A stretch of DNA of 64,000 nt, taken from Monodelphis domestica (taxonomy: Eukaryota > Chordata > Mammalia > Didelphimorphia > Didelphidae). Positions 32,901 through 42,840 of the stretch are shown piece by piece. Positions within the stretch are counted from its first letter, which is position 1; each line of letters begins with the position of its first letter. The notes under the pieces were generated by a model. The model searched no databases, was not told the origin of the DNA, and saw only the letters and a list, made by a program, of their open reading frames with translations. The position numbers and the translations under genes were made by a program. The stretch spans positions 250,762,158 through 250,826,157 of the forward strand of contig NC_077234.1 of NCBI RefSeq assembly GCF_027887165.1, in the 5' to 3' direction.

Positions 32901-33465
32901 AATTAAGTGCTGCAGTTGAGAGAGCACTGGGTCTTGAGTTAGGAAGATGTGAGTTTAAATTCAGCCTCAGACACTAGCTACCTGGGAAGTGACTACACTT
33001 TACTTCTGTCTGCCTCAGTATCCTCAACTAAAGATGAGGGTCCTCATAACAACTTCCCTCATAGGCTTAGAGTGAGGTTCAAAGGAGTCTGTAGTTGGAA
33101 ATCTTGTGCCTTTGAACTACATTTCCCAGGAGCCCACTGACTTCCTGTCCTTACATGCTGACATAGACAAGAGGACACATTTGGTGGGGTTCCTGGTCTT
33201 GCTCTCTTTGTTTCTTGTAGGCTATTGTGGAGGAGCAGGGTTTTTGAACTGGTAGATTAGCCATGAGCACGTGGTTTTATTTTGTTACCTTTTTATTTTG
33301 CCTCTTATAGTGATTATTAATAAATCTTATAAAATATACCATTGGAATATTATTGGTTAATTTTAATTTTTACAGGAGATAATGATTTGTAAAGTACTTA
33401 GCACAGTGCCTTGCCCAAAGTAGATGCTTAATAAATACTTGTTCACTTTTCCTTTCCTCAAATCT
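32900..33465 (+). mobile_element. MIR/THER-type SINE split by a solo LTR
   Basis: The left part holds 'gagagcactgggtcttgagt' and 'ttaaattcagcctcagacac'. The right part resumes 'ggagataatgatttgtaaag', then 'cacagtgccttgcccaaagtag' and 'cttaataaatacttgttca'. The LTR at 33090-33374 separates them. Confidence 0.75.
33090..33374 (+). mobile_element. Solo LTR, same family as the two-LTR fossil
   Basis: It starts TGTAGTTGGAAATC and ends TTTTTACA, 285 bp. GGAG precedes it (33084-33087, then TC) and GGAG follows (33375-33378), which fits a short target duplication. It carries ACTACATTTCCCAGG at 33117, 'cccactgacttcctgtc', and ATTAATAAATC near 33318. This matches the complements of the 8866 and 13202 LTRs block by block. 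Confidence 0.78.
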
Positions 33466-33540
33466 CAGCTGAATTGCTACTTTCTCTCCATTGTTCACCT
33501 CTTCAGTTGCTAACCTCCCCTCCCTAAATAACTTTGTATT

Positions 33541-33563
33541 GTGTGTGTGTGTGTGTGTGTGTC
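33541..33563 (+). repeat. GT dinucleotide microsatellite
   Basis: About 11 uninterrupted GT units. Confidence 0.95.
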
Positions 33564-33844
33564 TTTGTGGCAGTAATACATGGCCAAGTAGTCAAAAGGT
33601 ATTTTTGGTGTCTTTCCCCTTTCCATTTTAACAACCTTCTCTTCTATTGCTTCCCTATCTCCTCTGTTCTATCTCTCCATGTAGTCTTAATGTAGGCCAG
33701 TACATATATATCAGTGCGTATCAGTACATGGCCACTTAACTTTTATGTAGATGCACAGACATATGTATACATATCTTTACCTAGACGGTTAGTCACATTT
33801 CGATACGGCATGTAGATGTTAAACCAACGTGGTTTGCATAGAGA

Positions 33845-34045
33845 TCGATGACACTCGTCCCATGTTGGGAAAGGAGCCAAGCTAAATTGGGATGACCTGA
33901 GTCAAGCCTCGCCCCTGGCAAGCACTGGTTGTGTGCCTTGGGCATGCCAAGCCCCTCAAGGCCATTGTCAGCTTTTTAAGATGAAAAATGGCAGAGTAGT
34001 TGCCAAAATGCATTGGCAAAGCGACCTCGGTTTAGAGATGTGAAA
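33845..34045 (+). mobile_element. Decayed MAR1/MIR-like SINE
   Basis: 'tggttgtgtgccttgggcatg', then 'aagatgaaaaatggcagagtag' and 'gccaaaatgcattggcaaagc' retain the MAR1 core order with heavy divergence. Confidence 0.45.
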
Positions 34046-34279
34046 CCAATGTGTGTACATGTCTATGTGCGTGCATGTACATATGAAAACATAAGTGTGG
34101 GTAGAAATAAACACATACATACAAACCTGGGCATACTAGACCTAGATAAGAATCTCTCTACTATATTGTTGGGGAAGAATGAAAGTTAAATTGTCAGGCT
34201 ACCCTACCACTGCTGTAAGGAATTCTGGTTAATTCCAAAGATTTATTATGCAAGACAATTGACCGACTTTACCTGGAGA

Positions 34280-35060
34280 GATAATAATGAAGGGACTTCC
34301 TAATTTCTTTTCAAGCGCCAATTTTCAGAAGAGTGTGAAAGGCTCTCACTTTTATTCTGTATATAATCTAATTAAAACAGTTACCATAAGGGTTATCTGC
34401 TCCTACATGACCATAGAGCAAATGACTGAAAATCTGGCAAAAGAAACCATAAGGCTGATCGAATCAAGAAGAACAACTTCTAGAGCAAAGAGAAAATGCT
34501 TTGTGATGATTAGGAGTTGTCATCCATTGGGAATCTTTTCCACTAAAGCTTTTTTTTTTTCCATATTTGTTCTTGCTTTGTCCAAGTTCTATGCTGCTAT
34601 TAGCTGAACAGTTGTCATTTGTATTTCTGCTGACTTGTGCATTTTGCACAATGGATCTAATTATTAGAGGCTCTTTTTGGTCATTGGAAATTGCAGTGTT
34701 AGCTAATTTCTCAAACTGGTAGTGAATTCAGAATCAATTAAGGACTAGTTTGTATTCATTAATGTCCATGAAAGTTTATTTTGCTTTTATTTTAATTGAG
34801 CAAAAAAGACAATGATAAGACATCTGGCTTCCTTTTTTGGTATCATCGCAGCCATGCTTGAATAGTCTAGAGAGGGCCAGAGTAACCAAGTGATTTATCA
34901 ATAGGACGTTGAGATCATTCTTGGGCACTTCTCTGTTTGCCTGCTTTACATCCCAAAGGGTGGAATGATAGCAGGATAATTTTAAACGAATTATTTGACA
35001 AACTGATGAAAAGATACAAATGTTAGAATTTCATGCATATGGACAAGCAGGCTAAACTTC
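34280..35060. other. Repeat-free stretch; candidate conserved non-coding element
   Basis: No repeat family is recognisable. The text is rich in homeodomain-type cores (TAATTATTAG at about 34658, CAATTAAGG, TTAATTGAG) and has balanced, non-simple composition. The plus-strand frame 34287-34607 (106 codons) has no family resemblance. The enhancer suggestion is inference from texture only. Confidence 0.3.
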
Positions 35061-35518
35061 AAATAATTTTATATAATCAAATCATTTATTAGGTTTGTGA
35101 GGATAGGAGCTTACAGCTAAACAACTTGTAGCTTAATTGCTTCTCATACTGCAGTGGAGTTAGAAATGTCTTTCTGGCCCCTATACCCAAAGCGGGGAAA
35201 CCCAGCCTCAGGCAGTAAGAGTGCTATATGCGAAACAGTAGGTAGCATAATTCAGCCATGTCAAATTAATGTTGTTATCCTGGGAACATAGATAATATAA
35301 TGAAGGAAGAATAAGGACATTTAGGAGAAAGAGTCCTTCACGAGGGCATCTCCTTCTGGTTTCTGCTCATGAGGAAAAAACAGAGATTTATTTTCAATTT
35401 TAAAATTCAATATTCAATAAGTTAATATATTTGAATAGACAAATGTACTTCATAGATTCCTTATTTAATCTTTAGGTCTGGAAAGAGCCAGTTTGGTTTC
35501 TGTGAAGGACATTTCAGA

Positions 35519-35554
35519 GAGAGGAGAGAGACAGAGACAGAGACAGAGAGAGAC

Positions 35555-35587
<33 letters not shown>

Positions 35588-35646
35588 TAGGGAGAGAGAG
35601 AAAGAGGAAGAGAGGCAGGGAGAGACAGAGAGAGACAGAGAGAGAT
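35519..35646 (+). repeat. GA/CAGA polypurine microsatellite
   Basis: Imperfect GA, CAGA and GGGA units over about 125 bp. A TATATG-rich patch follows to 35725. Confidence 0.95.
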
Positions 35647-35729
35647 ATATGGAATTATATATTTTACATATATGAAAAAAATAATATACCACATACATTC
35701 TTGCACATATACATATATATATAGTGAGG

Positions 35730-36530
35730 AGAGAAGTGCTGAATTGTACATGTTTCTATGTATAATTTTCAAAGTATAAATCTCCTGGAAAGCTAGTCCC
35801 TTGATTGCTCTTTGCTCCTACGGTTTAGTCTTTTCTGTTTCCTTGCGATGATAGATGATTAGGAAAAGGAAACAGCAGGTTTTTGTTCCCAAAGATAGAT
35901 AAATGGGAAGACGATTGTGCATACCTGAACCTGGTTGAACAAAGAATCTAATCATTTGAGACGTAAAAAAATTGAATACTGAACAATATAATATTCTTCA
36001 GAGGAGAAATCATTTTCTACATGTACTAGATAATTTGTCTTTTTGATGCTCAACTTCTAGTTCTGTATAAAAGAGACACTTGTGATATATTACCGAGTCT
36101 CTGTGTAAACTCCGAGAGGGACGACTGTAGTTTGAATGAGGGTAAAAAAGAAAATGTCAGCCTTTTCTAAGTCTACCAGCTGTGACTACTGAAGCCAGGG
36201 CTCTGCACTCTTCCTCTTCACCAAGAGAACGACCTGCTCTGAAGACCATGTACACGACCTGGATCAGGGTTAGTCCTGCAGGACTCTGGTCCAGAACGAG
36301 ACGGTTAGGTTCCTTTTCTCTCCTTTCCCCAACAGCAGTGACCTAAGGAAGGTTTACTTAAACTTCGCTTTGAGCTCGTCTGAGATCTTCCCAAATGGCG
36401 GAGGAGGGTACTTCATGCACAGTATGAATAAGTTAGGGGGCAGATATTTATTTCCTATAGACAAAATGGCTAACACTGGACAGAAAAAGTTGTTGCAACA
36501 GGTCTTGGTAACAACCACTGTTATACTCTT
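35730..36530. other. No feature recognised
   Basis: Mixed composition, with no recognised family or frame. Confidence 0.4.
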
Positions 36531-36536
36531 ATGGCA

Positions 36537-36787
36537 TGTATAAGTGGGAATTTTCTACCTTTGGACTATGTTCCCCAGAATTCCTTTTGTATCTCCCAGC
36601 ATCCCTTTCCCGGTGTCCTCACCTTTGTGTTGTCATGGGATTGTTTATAACTTTCTGTGGCTCCTCCCTCTTTCTCTTCTTAGCCAGACCATGGCTTGGA
36701 TTAGTGAGCTCTCTGAACTCTAGGGTTTGTTTGAATCCATCTTATCCATAGAATACTCGAGTTATTGCATATTAATTTTAATTCTCA
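36537..36787 (+). mobile_element. Solo LTR, related to the 33090 and 63391 copies
   Basis: It starts TGTATAAGTGGGAA and ends TTTAATTCTCA. It contains 'tttggactatgttccccagaa', 'tctcccagcatccc', 'gtggctcctccctctttctc' and a terminal 'attaattttaattctca', the family order. A target duplication is not evident. Confidence 0.65.
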
Positions 36788-36789
36788 GC

Positions 36790-38160
36790 AGTTTCAGGAA
36801 CTGAAGCAACAACACTTTATACACTATAATGCTCGACTGGGATACTGAGTTTGGCTTGGCTTTGTAGGTAGGTGTTGTTATGTCCCCCCAGCTTGGCGTA
36901 GTCCAAACTCCCTCAAGTCTTTGTTGGAAAACCAGCCTTTTCGACGTTCCTCTTCTCTGAGGCTAATTCCTCCTGGCAAAGAGACGATCTTCCACCCTGA
37001 GCTCCCAAGATTGTCTCCTAGACTCGGTGTGTCCAACTCAAGATCGCTGTGCAGTCACTCACGATCCAGCAAAGAGACACGAAGAATTAGATTCAAATTC
37101 TCCTTGTTGGGCCTCCTGCAGTAGCTCCTCCATGGGAAGGGTCCCCATGAGTTTTCCCCACTGACCAATGAGATTACTTTATCATCCCCAAAGGTCCTGA
37201 GTCCCGAGCATCGGGACAGCTGGAATGAGAAAGGGCAAGTTCACCCAAGCTCCATCACTCCTCTAAACGAGAGTATGAGTGTGGGAAGATGTACAACTAA
37301 GGGTGAGTGTGTAATGGGGCAGGATGAGAGACCGTCTATACACGTGAGTAGTCTGCCCTCATTCTCGACTTGAGAAAAGTAATTAACTGACAGCGTAGAA
37401 ACTAGTGCTCAGTCACCCAGGCCAATTGTTATACAGGACGACTAGATGATGGAAATATACATTTTTTAACTGTGTGACTCAATTTTTGCTCTATTTTGAA
37501 ACACAATGAGAGAATGAAGATATTATATAATTTTCCACAACTATACAGACTTTTTTTACAGAGCAATTGTTAAGGAAAACGTTTCTCAAAAATGTTTGCA
37601 GAAAAAAATCAGTGTAACTTTGACAAGAAGGAGCTATCCAGTAGGGAAAAAAACCTTTGCATCAAGTGTATAGCTGAGAAAATATGGCATCCAAAATCTG
37701 CATGGGATGACTACAAATAATATAGTCGTTTAGCCCAAAGATACGAAGAGAGAATTTTCAGAAGAATTGGAAGCTATCAACAATGAATTTCTCCAAATTA
37801 TGAAGAGAAATCCAGATTAAAATTAGGTTTTACCTCGTACTTGGCAAATTGGCCATGAGGACAAAGATGGCAGTAGCTGATTTGGGGGGGACACGGGGAA
37901 TCTGGGCACACTGAGCTCGCTGGCTAGGCTTCATTAGCTCCTGGCTGGGATGCTGACTCCACTTTTTCACCCCAACCCTTTTCGGCTGTATTCTGACTCT
38001 TCTTACCTGAAACATCTCTGGGCCATGCCGGCTCCTTATCCCGTTGGTGCATTTCATTTCAGGCCTCCATTTTGAGGAGGGTCCCAGAGCAGGCAGGTCT
38101 CATCCCACTTGCAACTGGATTTCTGACTCTGGACTTCACCACTAGGGCCCTTAACAAAGC
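36790..38160. other. Unrecognised DNA; GC-richer part 36880-37260
   Basis: 36880-37260 holds several CpGs and a CCAAT (about 37164), but no paired ends or coding frame. It could be an unrecognised LTR. The minus-strand frame 37830-38057 has no protein-like signature. Confidence 0.35.
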
Positions 38161-38164
38161 TTTC

Positions 38165-38300
38165 TCCTCTTAGACCTCCTTCCACGATAGCCCTACCTGC
38201 TTTTTAGCTTTTCATGATCTTACTCCATTTGAAAGTAAACTCCTCGGGGCCAGGAACTGTCTTTTTGCTTGTACTTGCATGTTGAGCACCTGCTTGGCAC
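38165..38300 (+). repeat. L2-type LINE 3' end
   Basis: 'gaaagtaaactcctcggggcc' followed by 'aggaactgtctttttgc' and 'gagcacctgcttggcacattg' is the L2 terminal order. Confidence 0.6.
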
Positions 38301-38799
38301 ATTGGAAAAAACCCCAAACTTAAATGTTTGTGGCCTGCCTATGTTGGGGTCCAATCGCTCTGGAAATCCTTTTGGAATTGTGCATGAAGGCACTGAATTC
38401 TTCCTATCACTTAACCTAGCAAACTATTGTTGGAACCGAAAGAATCATGGAAGTGCTTTTTTGTAGTAGTTAAAAGAAAAATAATCAACAAAGCAATGGG
38501 TTCAAATCAAGAAAACATCTAATGCCCAGTGGACTTATGCGTCGGCTATGGGGGGTGGGGGGGAGGAAAAGAAAATGATCTATGTCTTTAACGAATAATG
38601 CTTGGAAATGATCAAATAAAATATATTTAAAAAAAAAGAAAAATAAATGTGCCATTCAATTGGAAAGTGACTGAAAAAACTGTAGCAAACCAGTGAAGTT
38701 TGGCACACGTATGTTCTTAGATCCACACATGTGCATATATGTGTGTATGGGTCTATATAATAACTATGTTCATATTATACATGCATGTAGAAAGATTTA

Positions 38800-39345
38800 A
38801 ACCTGAGCCTTTCACCTAGTCCCATGAGACTTCCTTCTGGAGGGAAAGTCCTACTTCACCAGTCTCAGGCTAACAATAGACTTTAGGTAGTTTGGGTGGG
38901 AATAGCTAATCCCATCAGATGTTAAGTATCTCTTTTGTCCCAATGGTTTCTCCCCTCAGGCCAAATTCTGTTACTAAGATGGCCCAGCCTTTGGCTGGGT
39001 CCTTCTCTTTTGTGTCCATTGTAAAGCATCAGCTCCTCACTGTTAGTCCTGTCTGGAACTCTTCATTTTCCTTTATTACCATTGTAAAGTCAATCAACTG
39101 TCCCTCTCATCCTCAGCCCCCTCCTCCCCCACCTTGCTGCACCTAGAAAGGTATTTAAGCTCCCCAACTTTAATGGTTCCCTGGAATTGTCATCTAGTGT
39201 GGTGGCATTCCCAGGGATAATGTCCCCAGAGTCCAGGGTGCAAACCCTGTAAACATTGCGACGCCAGACTGAGTAAAGGGCCAAATATTGGATTCATCCC
39301 TTTCCTGCTTACAGACTTGGATTTTCGGACTACTTTGGTAGTTCT
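38800..39345 (+). mobile_element. LTR-like segment
   Basis: 'agaaaggtatttaagctcccc' at about 39148 is a TATA-like core with a C-rich upstream part, followed by 'gcattcccagggataatg' and 'cattgcgacgccagactgag'. It reads like U3-R-U5 plus the start of a leader. The ends were not resolved. Confidence 0.4.
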
Positions 39346-39424
39346 GTGTTATTTCTATGTTAGCGGTATATATGATGAAAATGATTTGAACATAAGGAAG
39401 TAATTTGAGGAATTCAGAGAAATG

Positions 39425-39605
39425 AGACGACACCATAGCATAACAGAAAGAATGCCGAAGTACCGTGATTCTGCTCTTGGCTCTTCTGCTGATTAATTGT
39501 ATCAGCATCTCTGAGTTTCAGTTTCTTTTATTTTTAAAACAAGAGATTTGGATTATAGGATCCCTGAGATCTCCTTAACCCAAAGAATTTAATCTTTGAA
39601 TAGAA
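39425..39605 (+). mobile_element. MIR/THER-type SINE
   Basis: 'accatagcataacagaaagaa', 'tctgagtttcagtttctttta' and 'ttggattataggatccctgag' retain the SINE order. Old. Confidence 0.5.
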
Positions 39606-40122
39606 AATGAAGTAAGAAGAAATAGGAAGTCAACTTGCATAATGTTGACAATCTCAACAAAAAGAGCACAAATGTGGAGTCAAAAGCTTAGTGATTTTGG
39701 AGGCCCACTTTGGACTGAGAGAGCAAATGAGGTAAGAATGTACTTCTCACCCTTCTTGAAAGGGTGTGAATAAATCCTTCCCCCAAAGCTTTTCCATACC
39801 TTTGTGGGAAAGGAAAGGCATTCTCTGGGAAATACCCATGCTCCAATTCTGATGGGAACCATTGGTAATAAGCCTTTATGAAGTTTGACGTTCTTTAGCC
39901 GAAGGCAAGAAGTGAAGCCCCAAACGCAGATATTGTTGGCCAGATGCAGCCACCAATCTTCATCTCTCCCTAGTCACCTCTCAGAGAGTTCTCTATGGCA
40001 TGTTCATGGGGAGTTTAGCCTAGGACAAAGGAAAGGAACTCATTGGACCTAGTTCAATTCTTTTTGGAGAAGTTTATGTAAAGAGGGAATCTAGTAATGA
40101 TCCCTCACCGTTTAAAAGTTGC
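39606..40122. other. No feature recognised
   Basis: Single-copy-looking sequence with no frame of note. Confidence 0.4.
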
Positions 40123-40124
40123 TT

Positions 40125-40666
40125 AATTGTTTTCAGTTTGGTCTGGTTATTTGTGACCCCTTTGGGGGGTTTCTTGGCAAAGAGATTGGAGTGATTTGCC
40201 TGTCAACGTGGACATCTAGAGATCCCCAGTTTATTTCGTTTGAGGGTAGAAAGCCCAAATTTTGCCCTTGTCACAGGAGAGGTTCCCCCTGAGGGAAGGT
40301 CCCACTTCACCAGGCAATGGACATCCACTTCAGCTTTGGCCCAGTAGGTAGCACATCAGCTGAAGTTCTGGAGGAGGGTGTGATATAGTGGGAGAGGCTT
40401 CTGGAGACAGAAGAGCTACTTGACTTGGGATGGGGTCTGCCTCTCACCTGAAGTGAGTGTCTATTGCCTGGTGAAGTGGGACCTTCCCTGGGGGGAACCC
40501 TCCTGTGACAAGGGCAAAACCTGGGCTTTCTACCCTCAAAAGAAAAAAAAAAAACTGGGGATCTCTAGATGTCCACGTTGACATGCCAGACCCTTTTCTT
40601 ACTCTTTTTATAGATGAAGAAACAAAGGCAAACCTCTAAGCCTAGTACTGCATCTACCTACTATGC
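40125..40666 (-). mobile_element. MAR1-like SINE, antisense, split by foldback element E2
   Basis: The left part is 'tttggtctggttatttgtgac', 'gggtttcttggcaaagagatt' and 'ggagtgatttgcc'. The right part resumes 'agacccttttcttactc', 'tagatgaagaaacaaaggc' and 'gtactgcatctacctactatg'. Joined across the insertion this is the complement of a MAR1-type SINE. Confidence 0.75.
40201..40583. mobile_element. Foldback element E2: long inverted repeats, TGCC target duplication
   Basis: The 383-bp unit starts TGTCAACGTGGACATCTAGA and ends with the exact complement. The left arm (40201-40333) pairs with the right arm (about 40448-40583) over about 133 bp at high identity. The main difference is an A-rich stretch in the right arm. 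The loop is about 114 bp with no frame. TGCC flanks both sides (40197-40200 and 40584-40587), and the host SINE reads through once the element is removed. The ends share TGTCAACRTGGA with E1, but the arms differ beyond about 40 bp, so E2 is a relative rather than a copy. Confidence 0.85.
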
Positions 40667-40744
40667 CAGGGGTCCCCAAACTATGGCCTGTGGGCCACAT
40701 GTGGCCCCCTGAGGCCTTGATCCAGCCCCCACCCCCTTCTACTG

Positions 40745-41315
40745 GATTGGATTTTAGTGAGAGTCATAGGTGTAAGAGGACCAGTATTGTGATTCTAAAG
40801 TGATTAGCATACACTCCATCATAATCTGAATACAGTCAGTACTAGGCTTCTCCCTAAGATTGTGCTTCCCCTCATCATAAGACTCTGACTACCCAAATAC
40901 GGCACAAACAGCACGCCCCCTTTCCTGTTTGGAAATAGCCATCTCTTCCCCCAGAGTGGAGGAGACTGAGGTAAAGGCCACTTGACTTGACTGAGTCATT
41001 AGTCCAATGACTAATGTGGGCTTTCCAAACTGGACTAACCAGTGGGCTTTGTGGTTGGGTAACTGTTTCTAAATAAGGTCTGTGATGTTATGTCTCCTGA
41101 CCTTGTATTCATTTTGTTATAAAAACCAGGTCTCAGCCTCTGGGCGTTGTTGTCTCTTGTTGGGGTCTGACAATGTAATACATGCAAGAGAACCTTTCAT
41201 TGGAGGACTTGGCCCTCTTCCAATACAATCTAACTTCCTACTTGGAGAAATTTGGCGTTTTGACTTTATTTACCTACATTGCCTATATGGAGTCTGTGGG
41301 TTTCTGTTTCACAAC
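40745..41315 (+). mobile_element. Extra segment inside the hAT copy, possibly an LTR
   Basis: This stretch has no counterpart in the other hAT copy. 'gttataaaaaccaggtctcag' at about 41119 looks like a promoter TATA region with a C-rich upstream part. It may be a nested LTR or simply internal transposon sequence lost from the shorter copy. Limits are approximate. Confidence 0.3.
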
Positions 41316-41530
41316 GCGGCACTTCTGGAAGGGGCCCCTCTTTCACTGGAGGTGCACTGTATGTGGCCGCACTGCAAAGCATGGTGTAGCTCACGTGCAG
41401 TACTATTTCTGGTGACATCATCCTCTGCAAGGTACCACCCAAAGTATTATGTGACTGCACAATGGGAGGCTTCAGCATGGTGAGAGGGGAAGGGGATTCC
41501 GCACTGTGCAATACTGCTGCCCAGTTCAGA

Positions 41531-41616
41531 TTAGGGTTAGGGTTAGGGTTAGGGTTGGGGTTAGGGTTAGGGTTGGGGTTAGGGTTGGGGTTGGGGTTGG
41601 GGTTAGGGTTAGGGTT
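41531..41616 (+). repeat. Telomere-like array, mixed TTAGGG and TTGGGG
   Basis: About 14 hexamers, TTAGGG with interspersed TTGGGG variants, all in one register. It sits inside the hAT copy exactly where the second copy has its A-rich stretch after 'ggactataaa'. Confidence 0.95.
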
Positions 41617-41696
41617 TTATAGTTCAGCCCTCCAATGGTCTGCGGGACAGTGAACTGGCCCCCTGGGTAAAAAGTTTGGGGACCCTTGTCTATGCC

Positions 41697-42062
41697 ATGG
41701 ACCTTTGCTGAAAAGTCATTACCTTTGGTAGGCAAACACCCTTCTTAATTGAATCTATGTAAACTGAGTGAGCATAGGTTTTGTATACCTTGAATCAAAG
41801 GCATTGCTTAAAAGATTTAGTCAGACCCCTAGTAATTTGTATAAAAAGAAGGCATTAATGAGGGAAATGGGGATTTCCAATTGTGATATCTACAGCCAAA
41901 TTGGGTTGGGTCACACTTTTTCTGTCCTCCAAACCTCATCCTTGATCCCTCAAGTCAATCAGAAGGAGCCCCATGGTCAAAACTGTGGTTCAAGAGGAGT
42001 GAACCTAGCAGAAAACCAGTTTTGCTAGTTCTGTGTCAGCTCTGTCTCATGAACAAGGAGTC
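41697..42062. other. No feature recognised
   Basis: No family or coding frame recognised. Confidence 0.4.
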
Positions 42063-42076
42063 GTGGAAGTCCATAT

Positions 42077-42826
42077 TTTTTTAAAATTTAAGTTAATTTA
42101 TTTAGTCAGTTTAGAACATTATTCCTTGATTACAAGAATCATATTCTTTCCCTCCCTCCCCTCCCCCTATCCTTCCTGTAGTTGACAAGCAATATCATTG
42201 GGTATTACTTCTGTCCTTGATCAGAAACTATTTCTATGTTGTTGATGTTTGCATTGGGATGTTCATTTAGAGTCTAAATCCCCAACCATATCACTTTGAT
42301 CCATATAATCAAGCAGTTTTTCTTCTGTGTTTTTACTCCGACAGTGTATCCTCTGGATGTGGATAGTGTTCTTTTTTGTAGATCCCTCCAGGATGTTCAG
42401 GATCCCTGCATGGCCACTAATGGAGAAGTCCATTACATTCAATTGTACCACAGTGTATCAGTCTCTGTGTACAATGTTCTCCTGTTTCTGTTCCTCTCAC
42501 TTTGCATCACTTCTTGGAGGTCGTTCCAGTCTCCATGGAATTCCTCCACTTTATTATTCCTTTGAGCACAATAGTATTCCATCACCAACATATACCACAA
42601 TTTGTTCAGCCATTCCCCAATTGAAGGGCAGCCCCTCGTTTTCCAATTTTTTGCCACCACAAAGAGCGCTGCTACGAATATTCTTGTACAGGTCTTTTTC
42701 CTTATTATCTCTTTGGGGTACAAACCCAGCAGTGCTATGGCTGGGTCAAAGGGCAGACAGTCTTTTATTGCCCTTTGGGCATAGTTCCAGATTGCCCTCC
42801 AGAATGGTTGGATCAATTCACAACTT
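42077..42826 (-). mobile_element. 5'-truncated L1, ORF2 C-terminus and 3' UTR
   Basis: Minus-strand frame 42816-42439 encodes the end of L1 ORF2: 'IQPFWRAIWNYAQRA', 'DPAIALLGLYPKEI', 'TCTRIFVAALFVVAKNW', 'EWLNKLWYMLVMEYY'. This corresponds to the last domain of L1 ORF2 downstream of the reverse transcriptase. The 3' UTR and a T-run (A tail) follow to the left. GTGGAAGTCCATAT (42063-42076) and GTGGAAGACCATAT (42827-42840) are a 14-bp target duplication with one difference. It is dead on arrival through 5' truncation. Confidence 0.9.
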
Positions 42827-42840
42827 GTGGAAGACCATAT

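Larger units (their letters stand above)
40667..41688 (-). mobile_element. hAT (Charlie-like) DNA transposon copy, non-autonomous
   Basis: Ends CAGGGGTCCCCAAACTATGG and, complemented, CAAGGGTCCCCAAACTTTTT. ACTATGCC and TCTATGCC at the flanks fit an 8-bp duplication with one difference. It is in opposite orientation to the copy at 46598: shared blocks are 'cacttctggaaggggcccc', 'gcactgtatgtggccgc', 'gattccgcactgtg' and 'gccctccaatggtc'. Between about 40740 and 41315 lies a segment absent from the second copy, and a telomere-like array fills 41531-41616. No transposase frame is visible. The family may be OposCharlie-like, from memory only. Confidence 0.75.

Noticed and set aside
34287-34607. 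106-codon frame in a repeat-free stretch
   Set aside because: No family resemblance and it crosses a T-run; a non-coding reading is more likely.
41462-41735. Gly-Leu and Thr-Pro-Leu repeat frames
   Set aside because: Translations of the telomere-like hexamer array.
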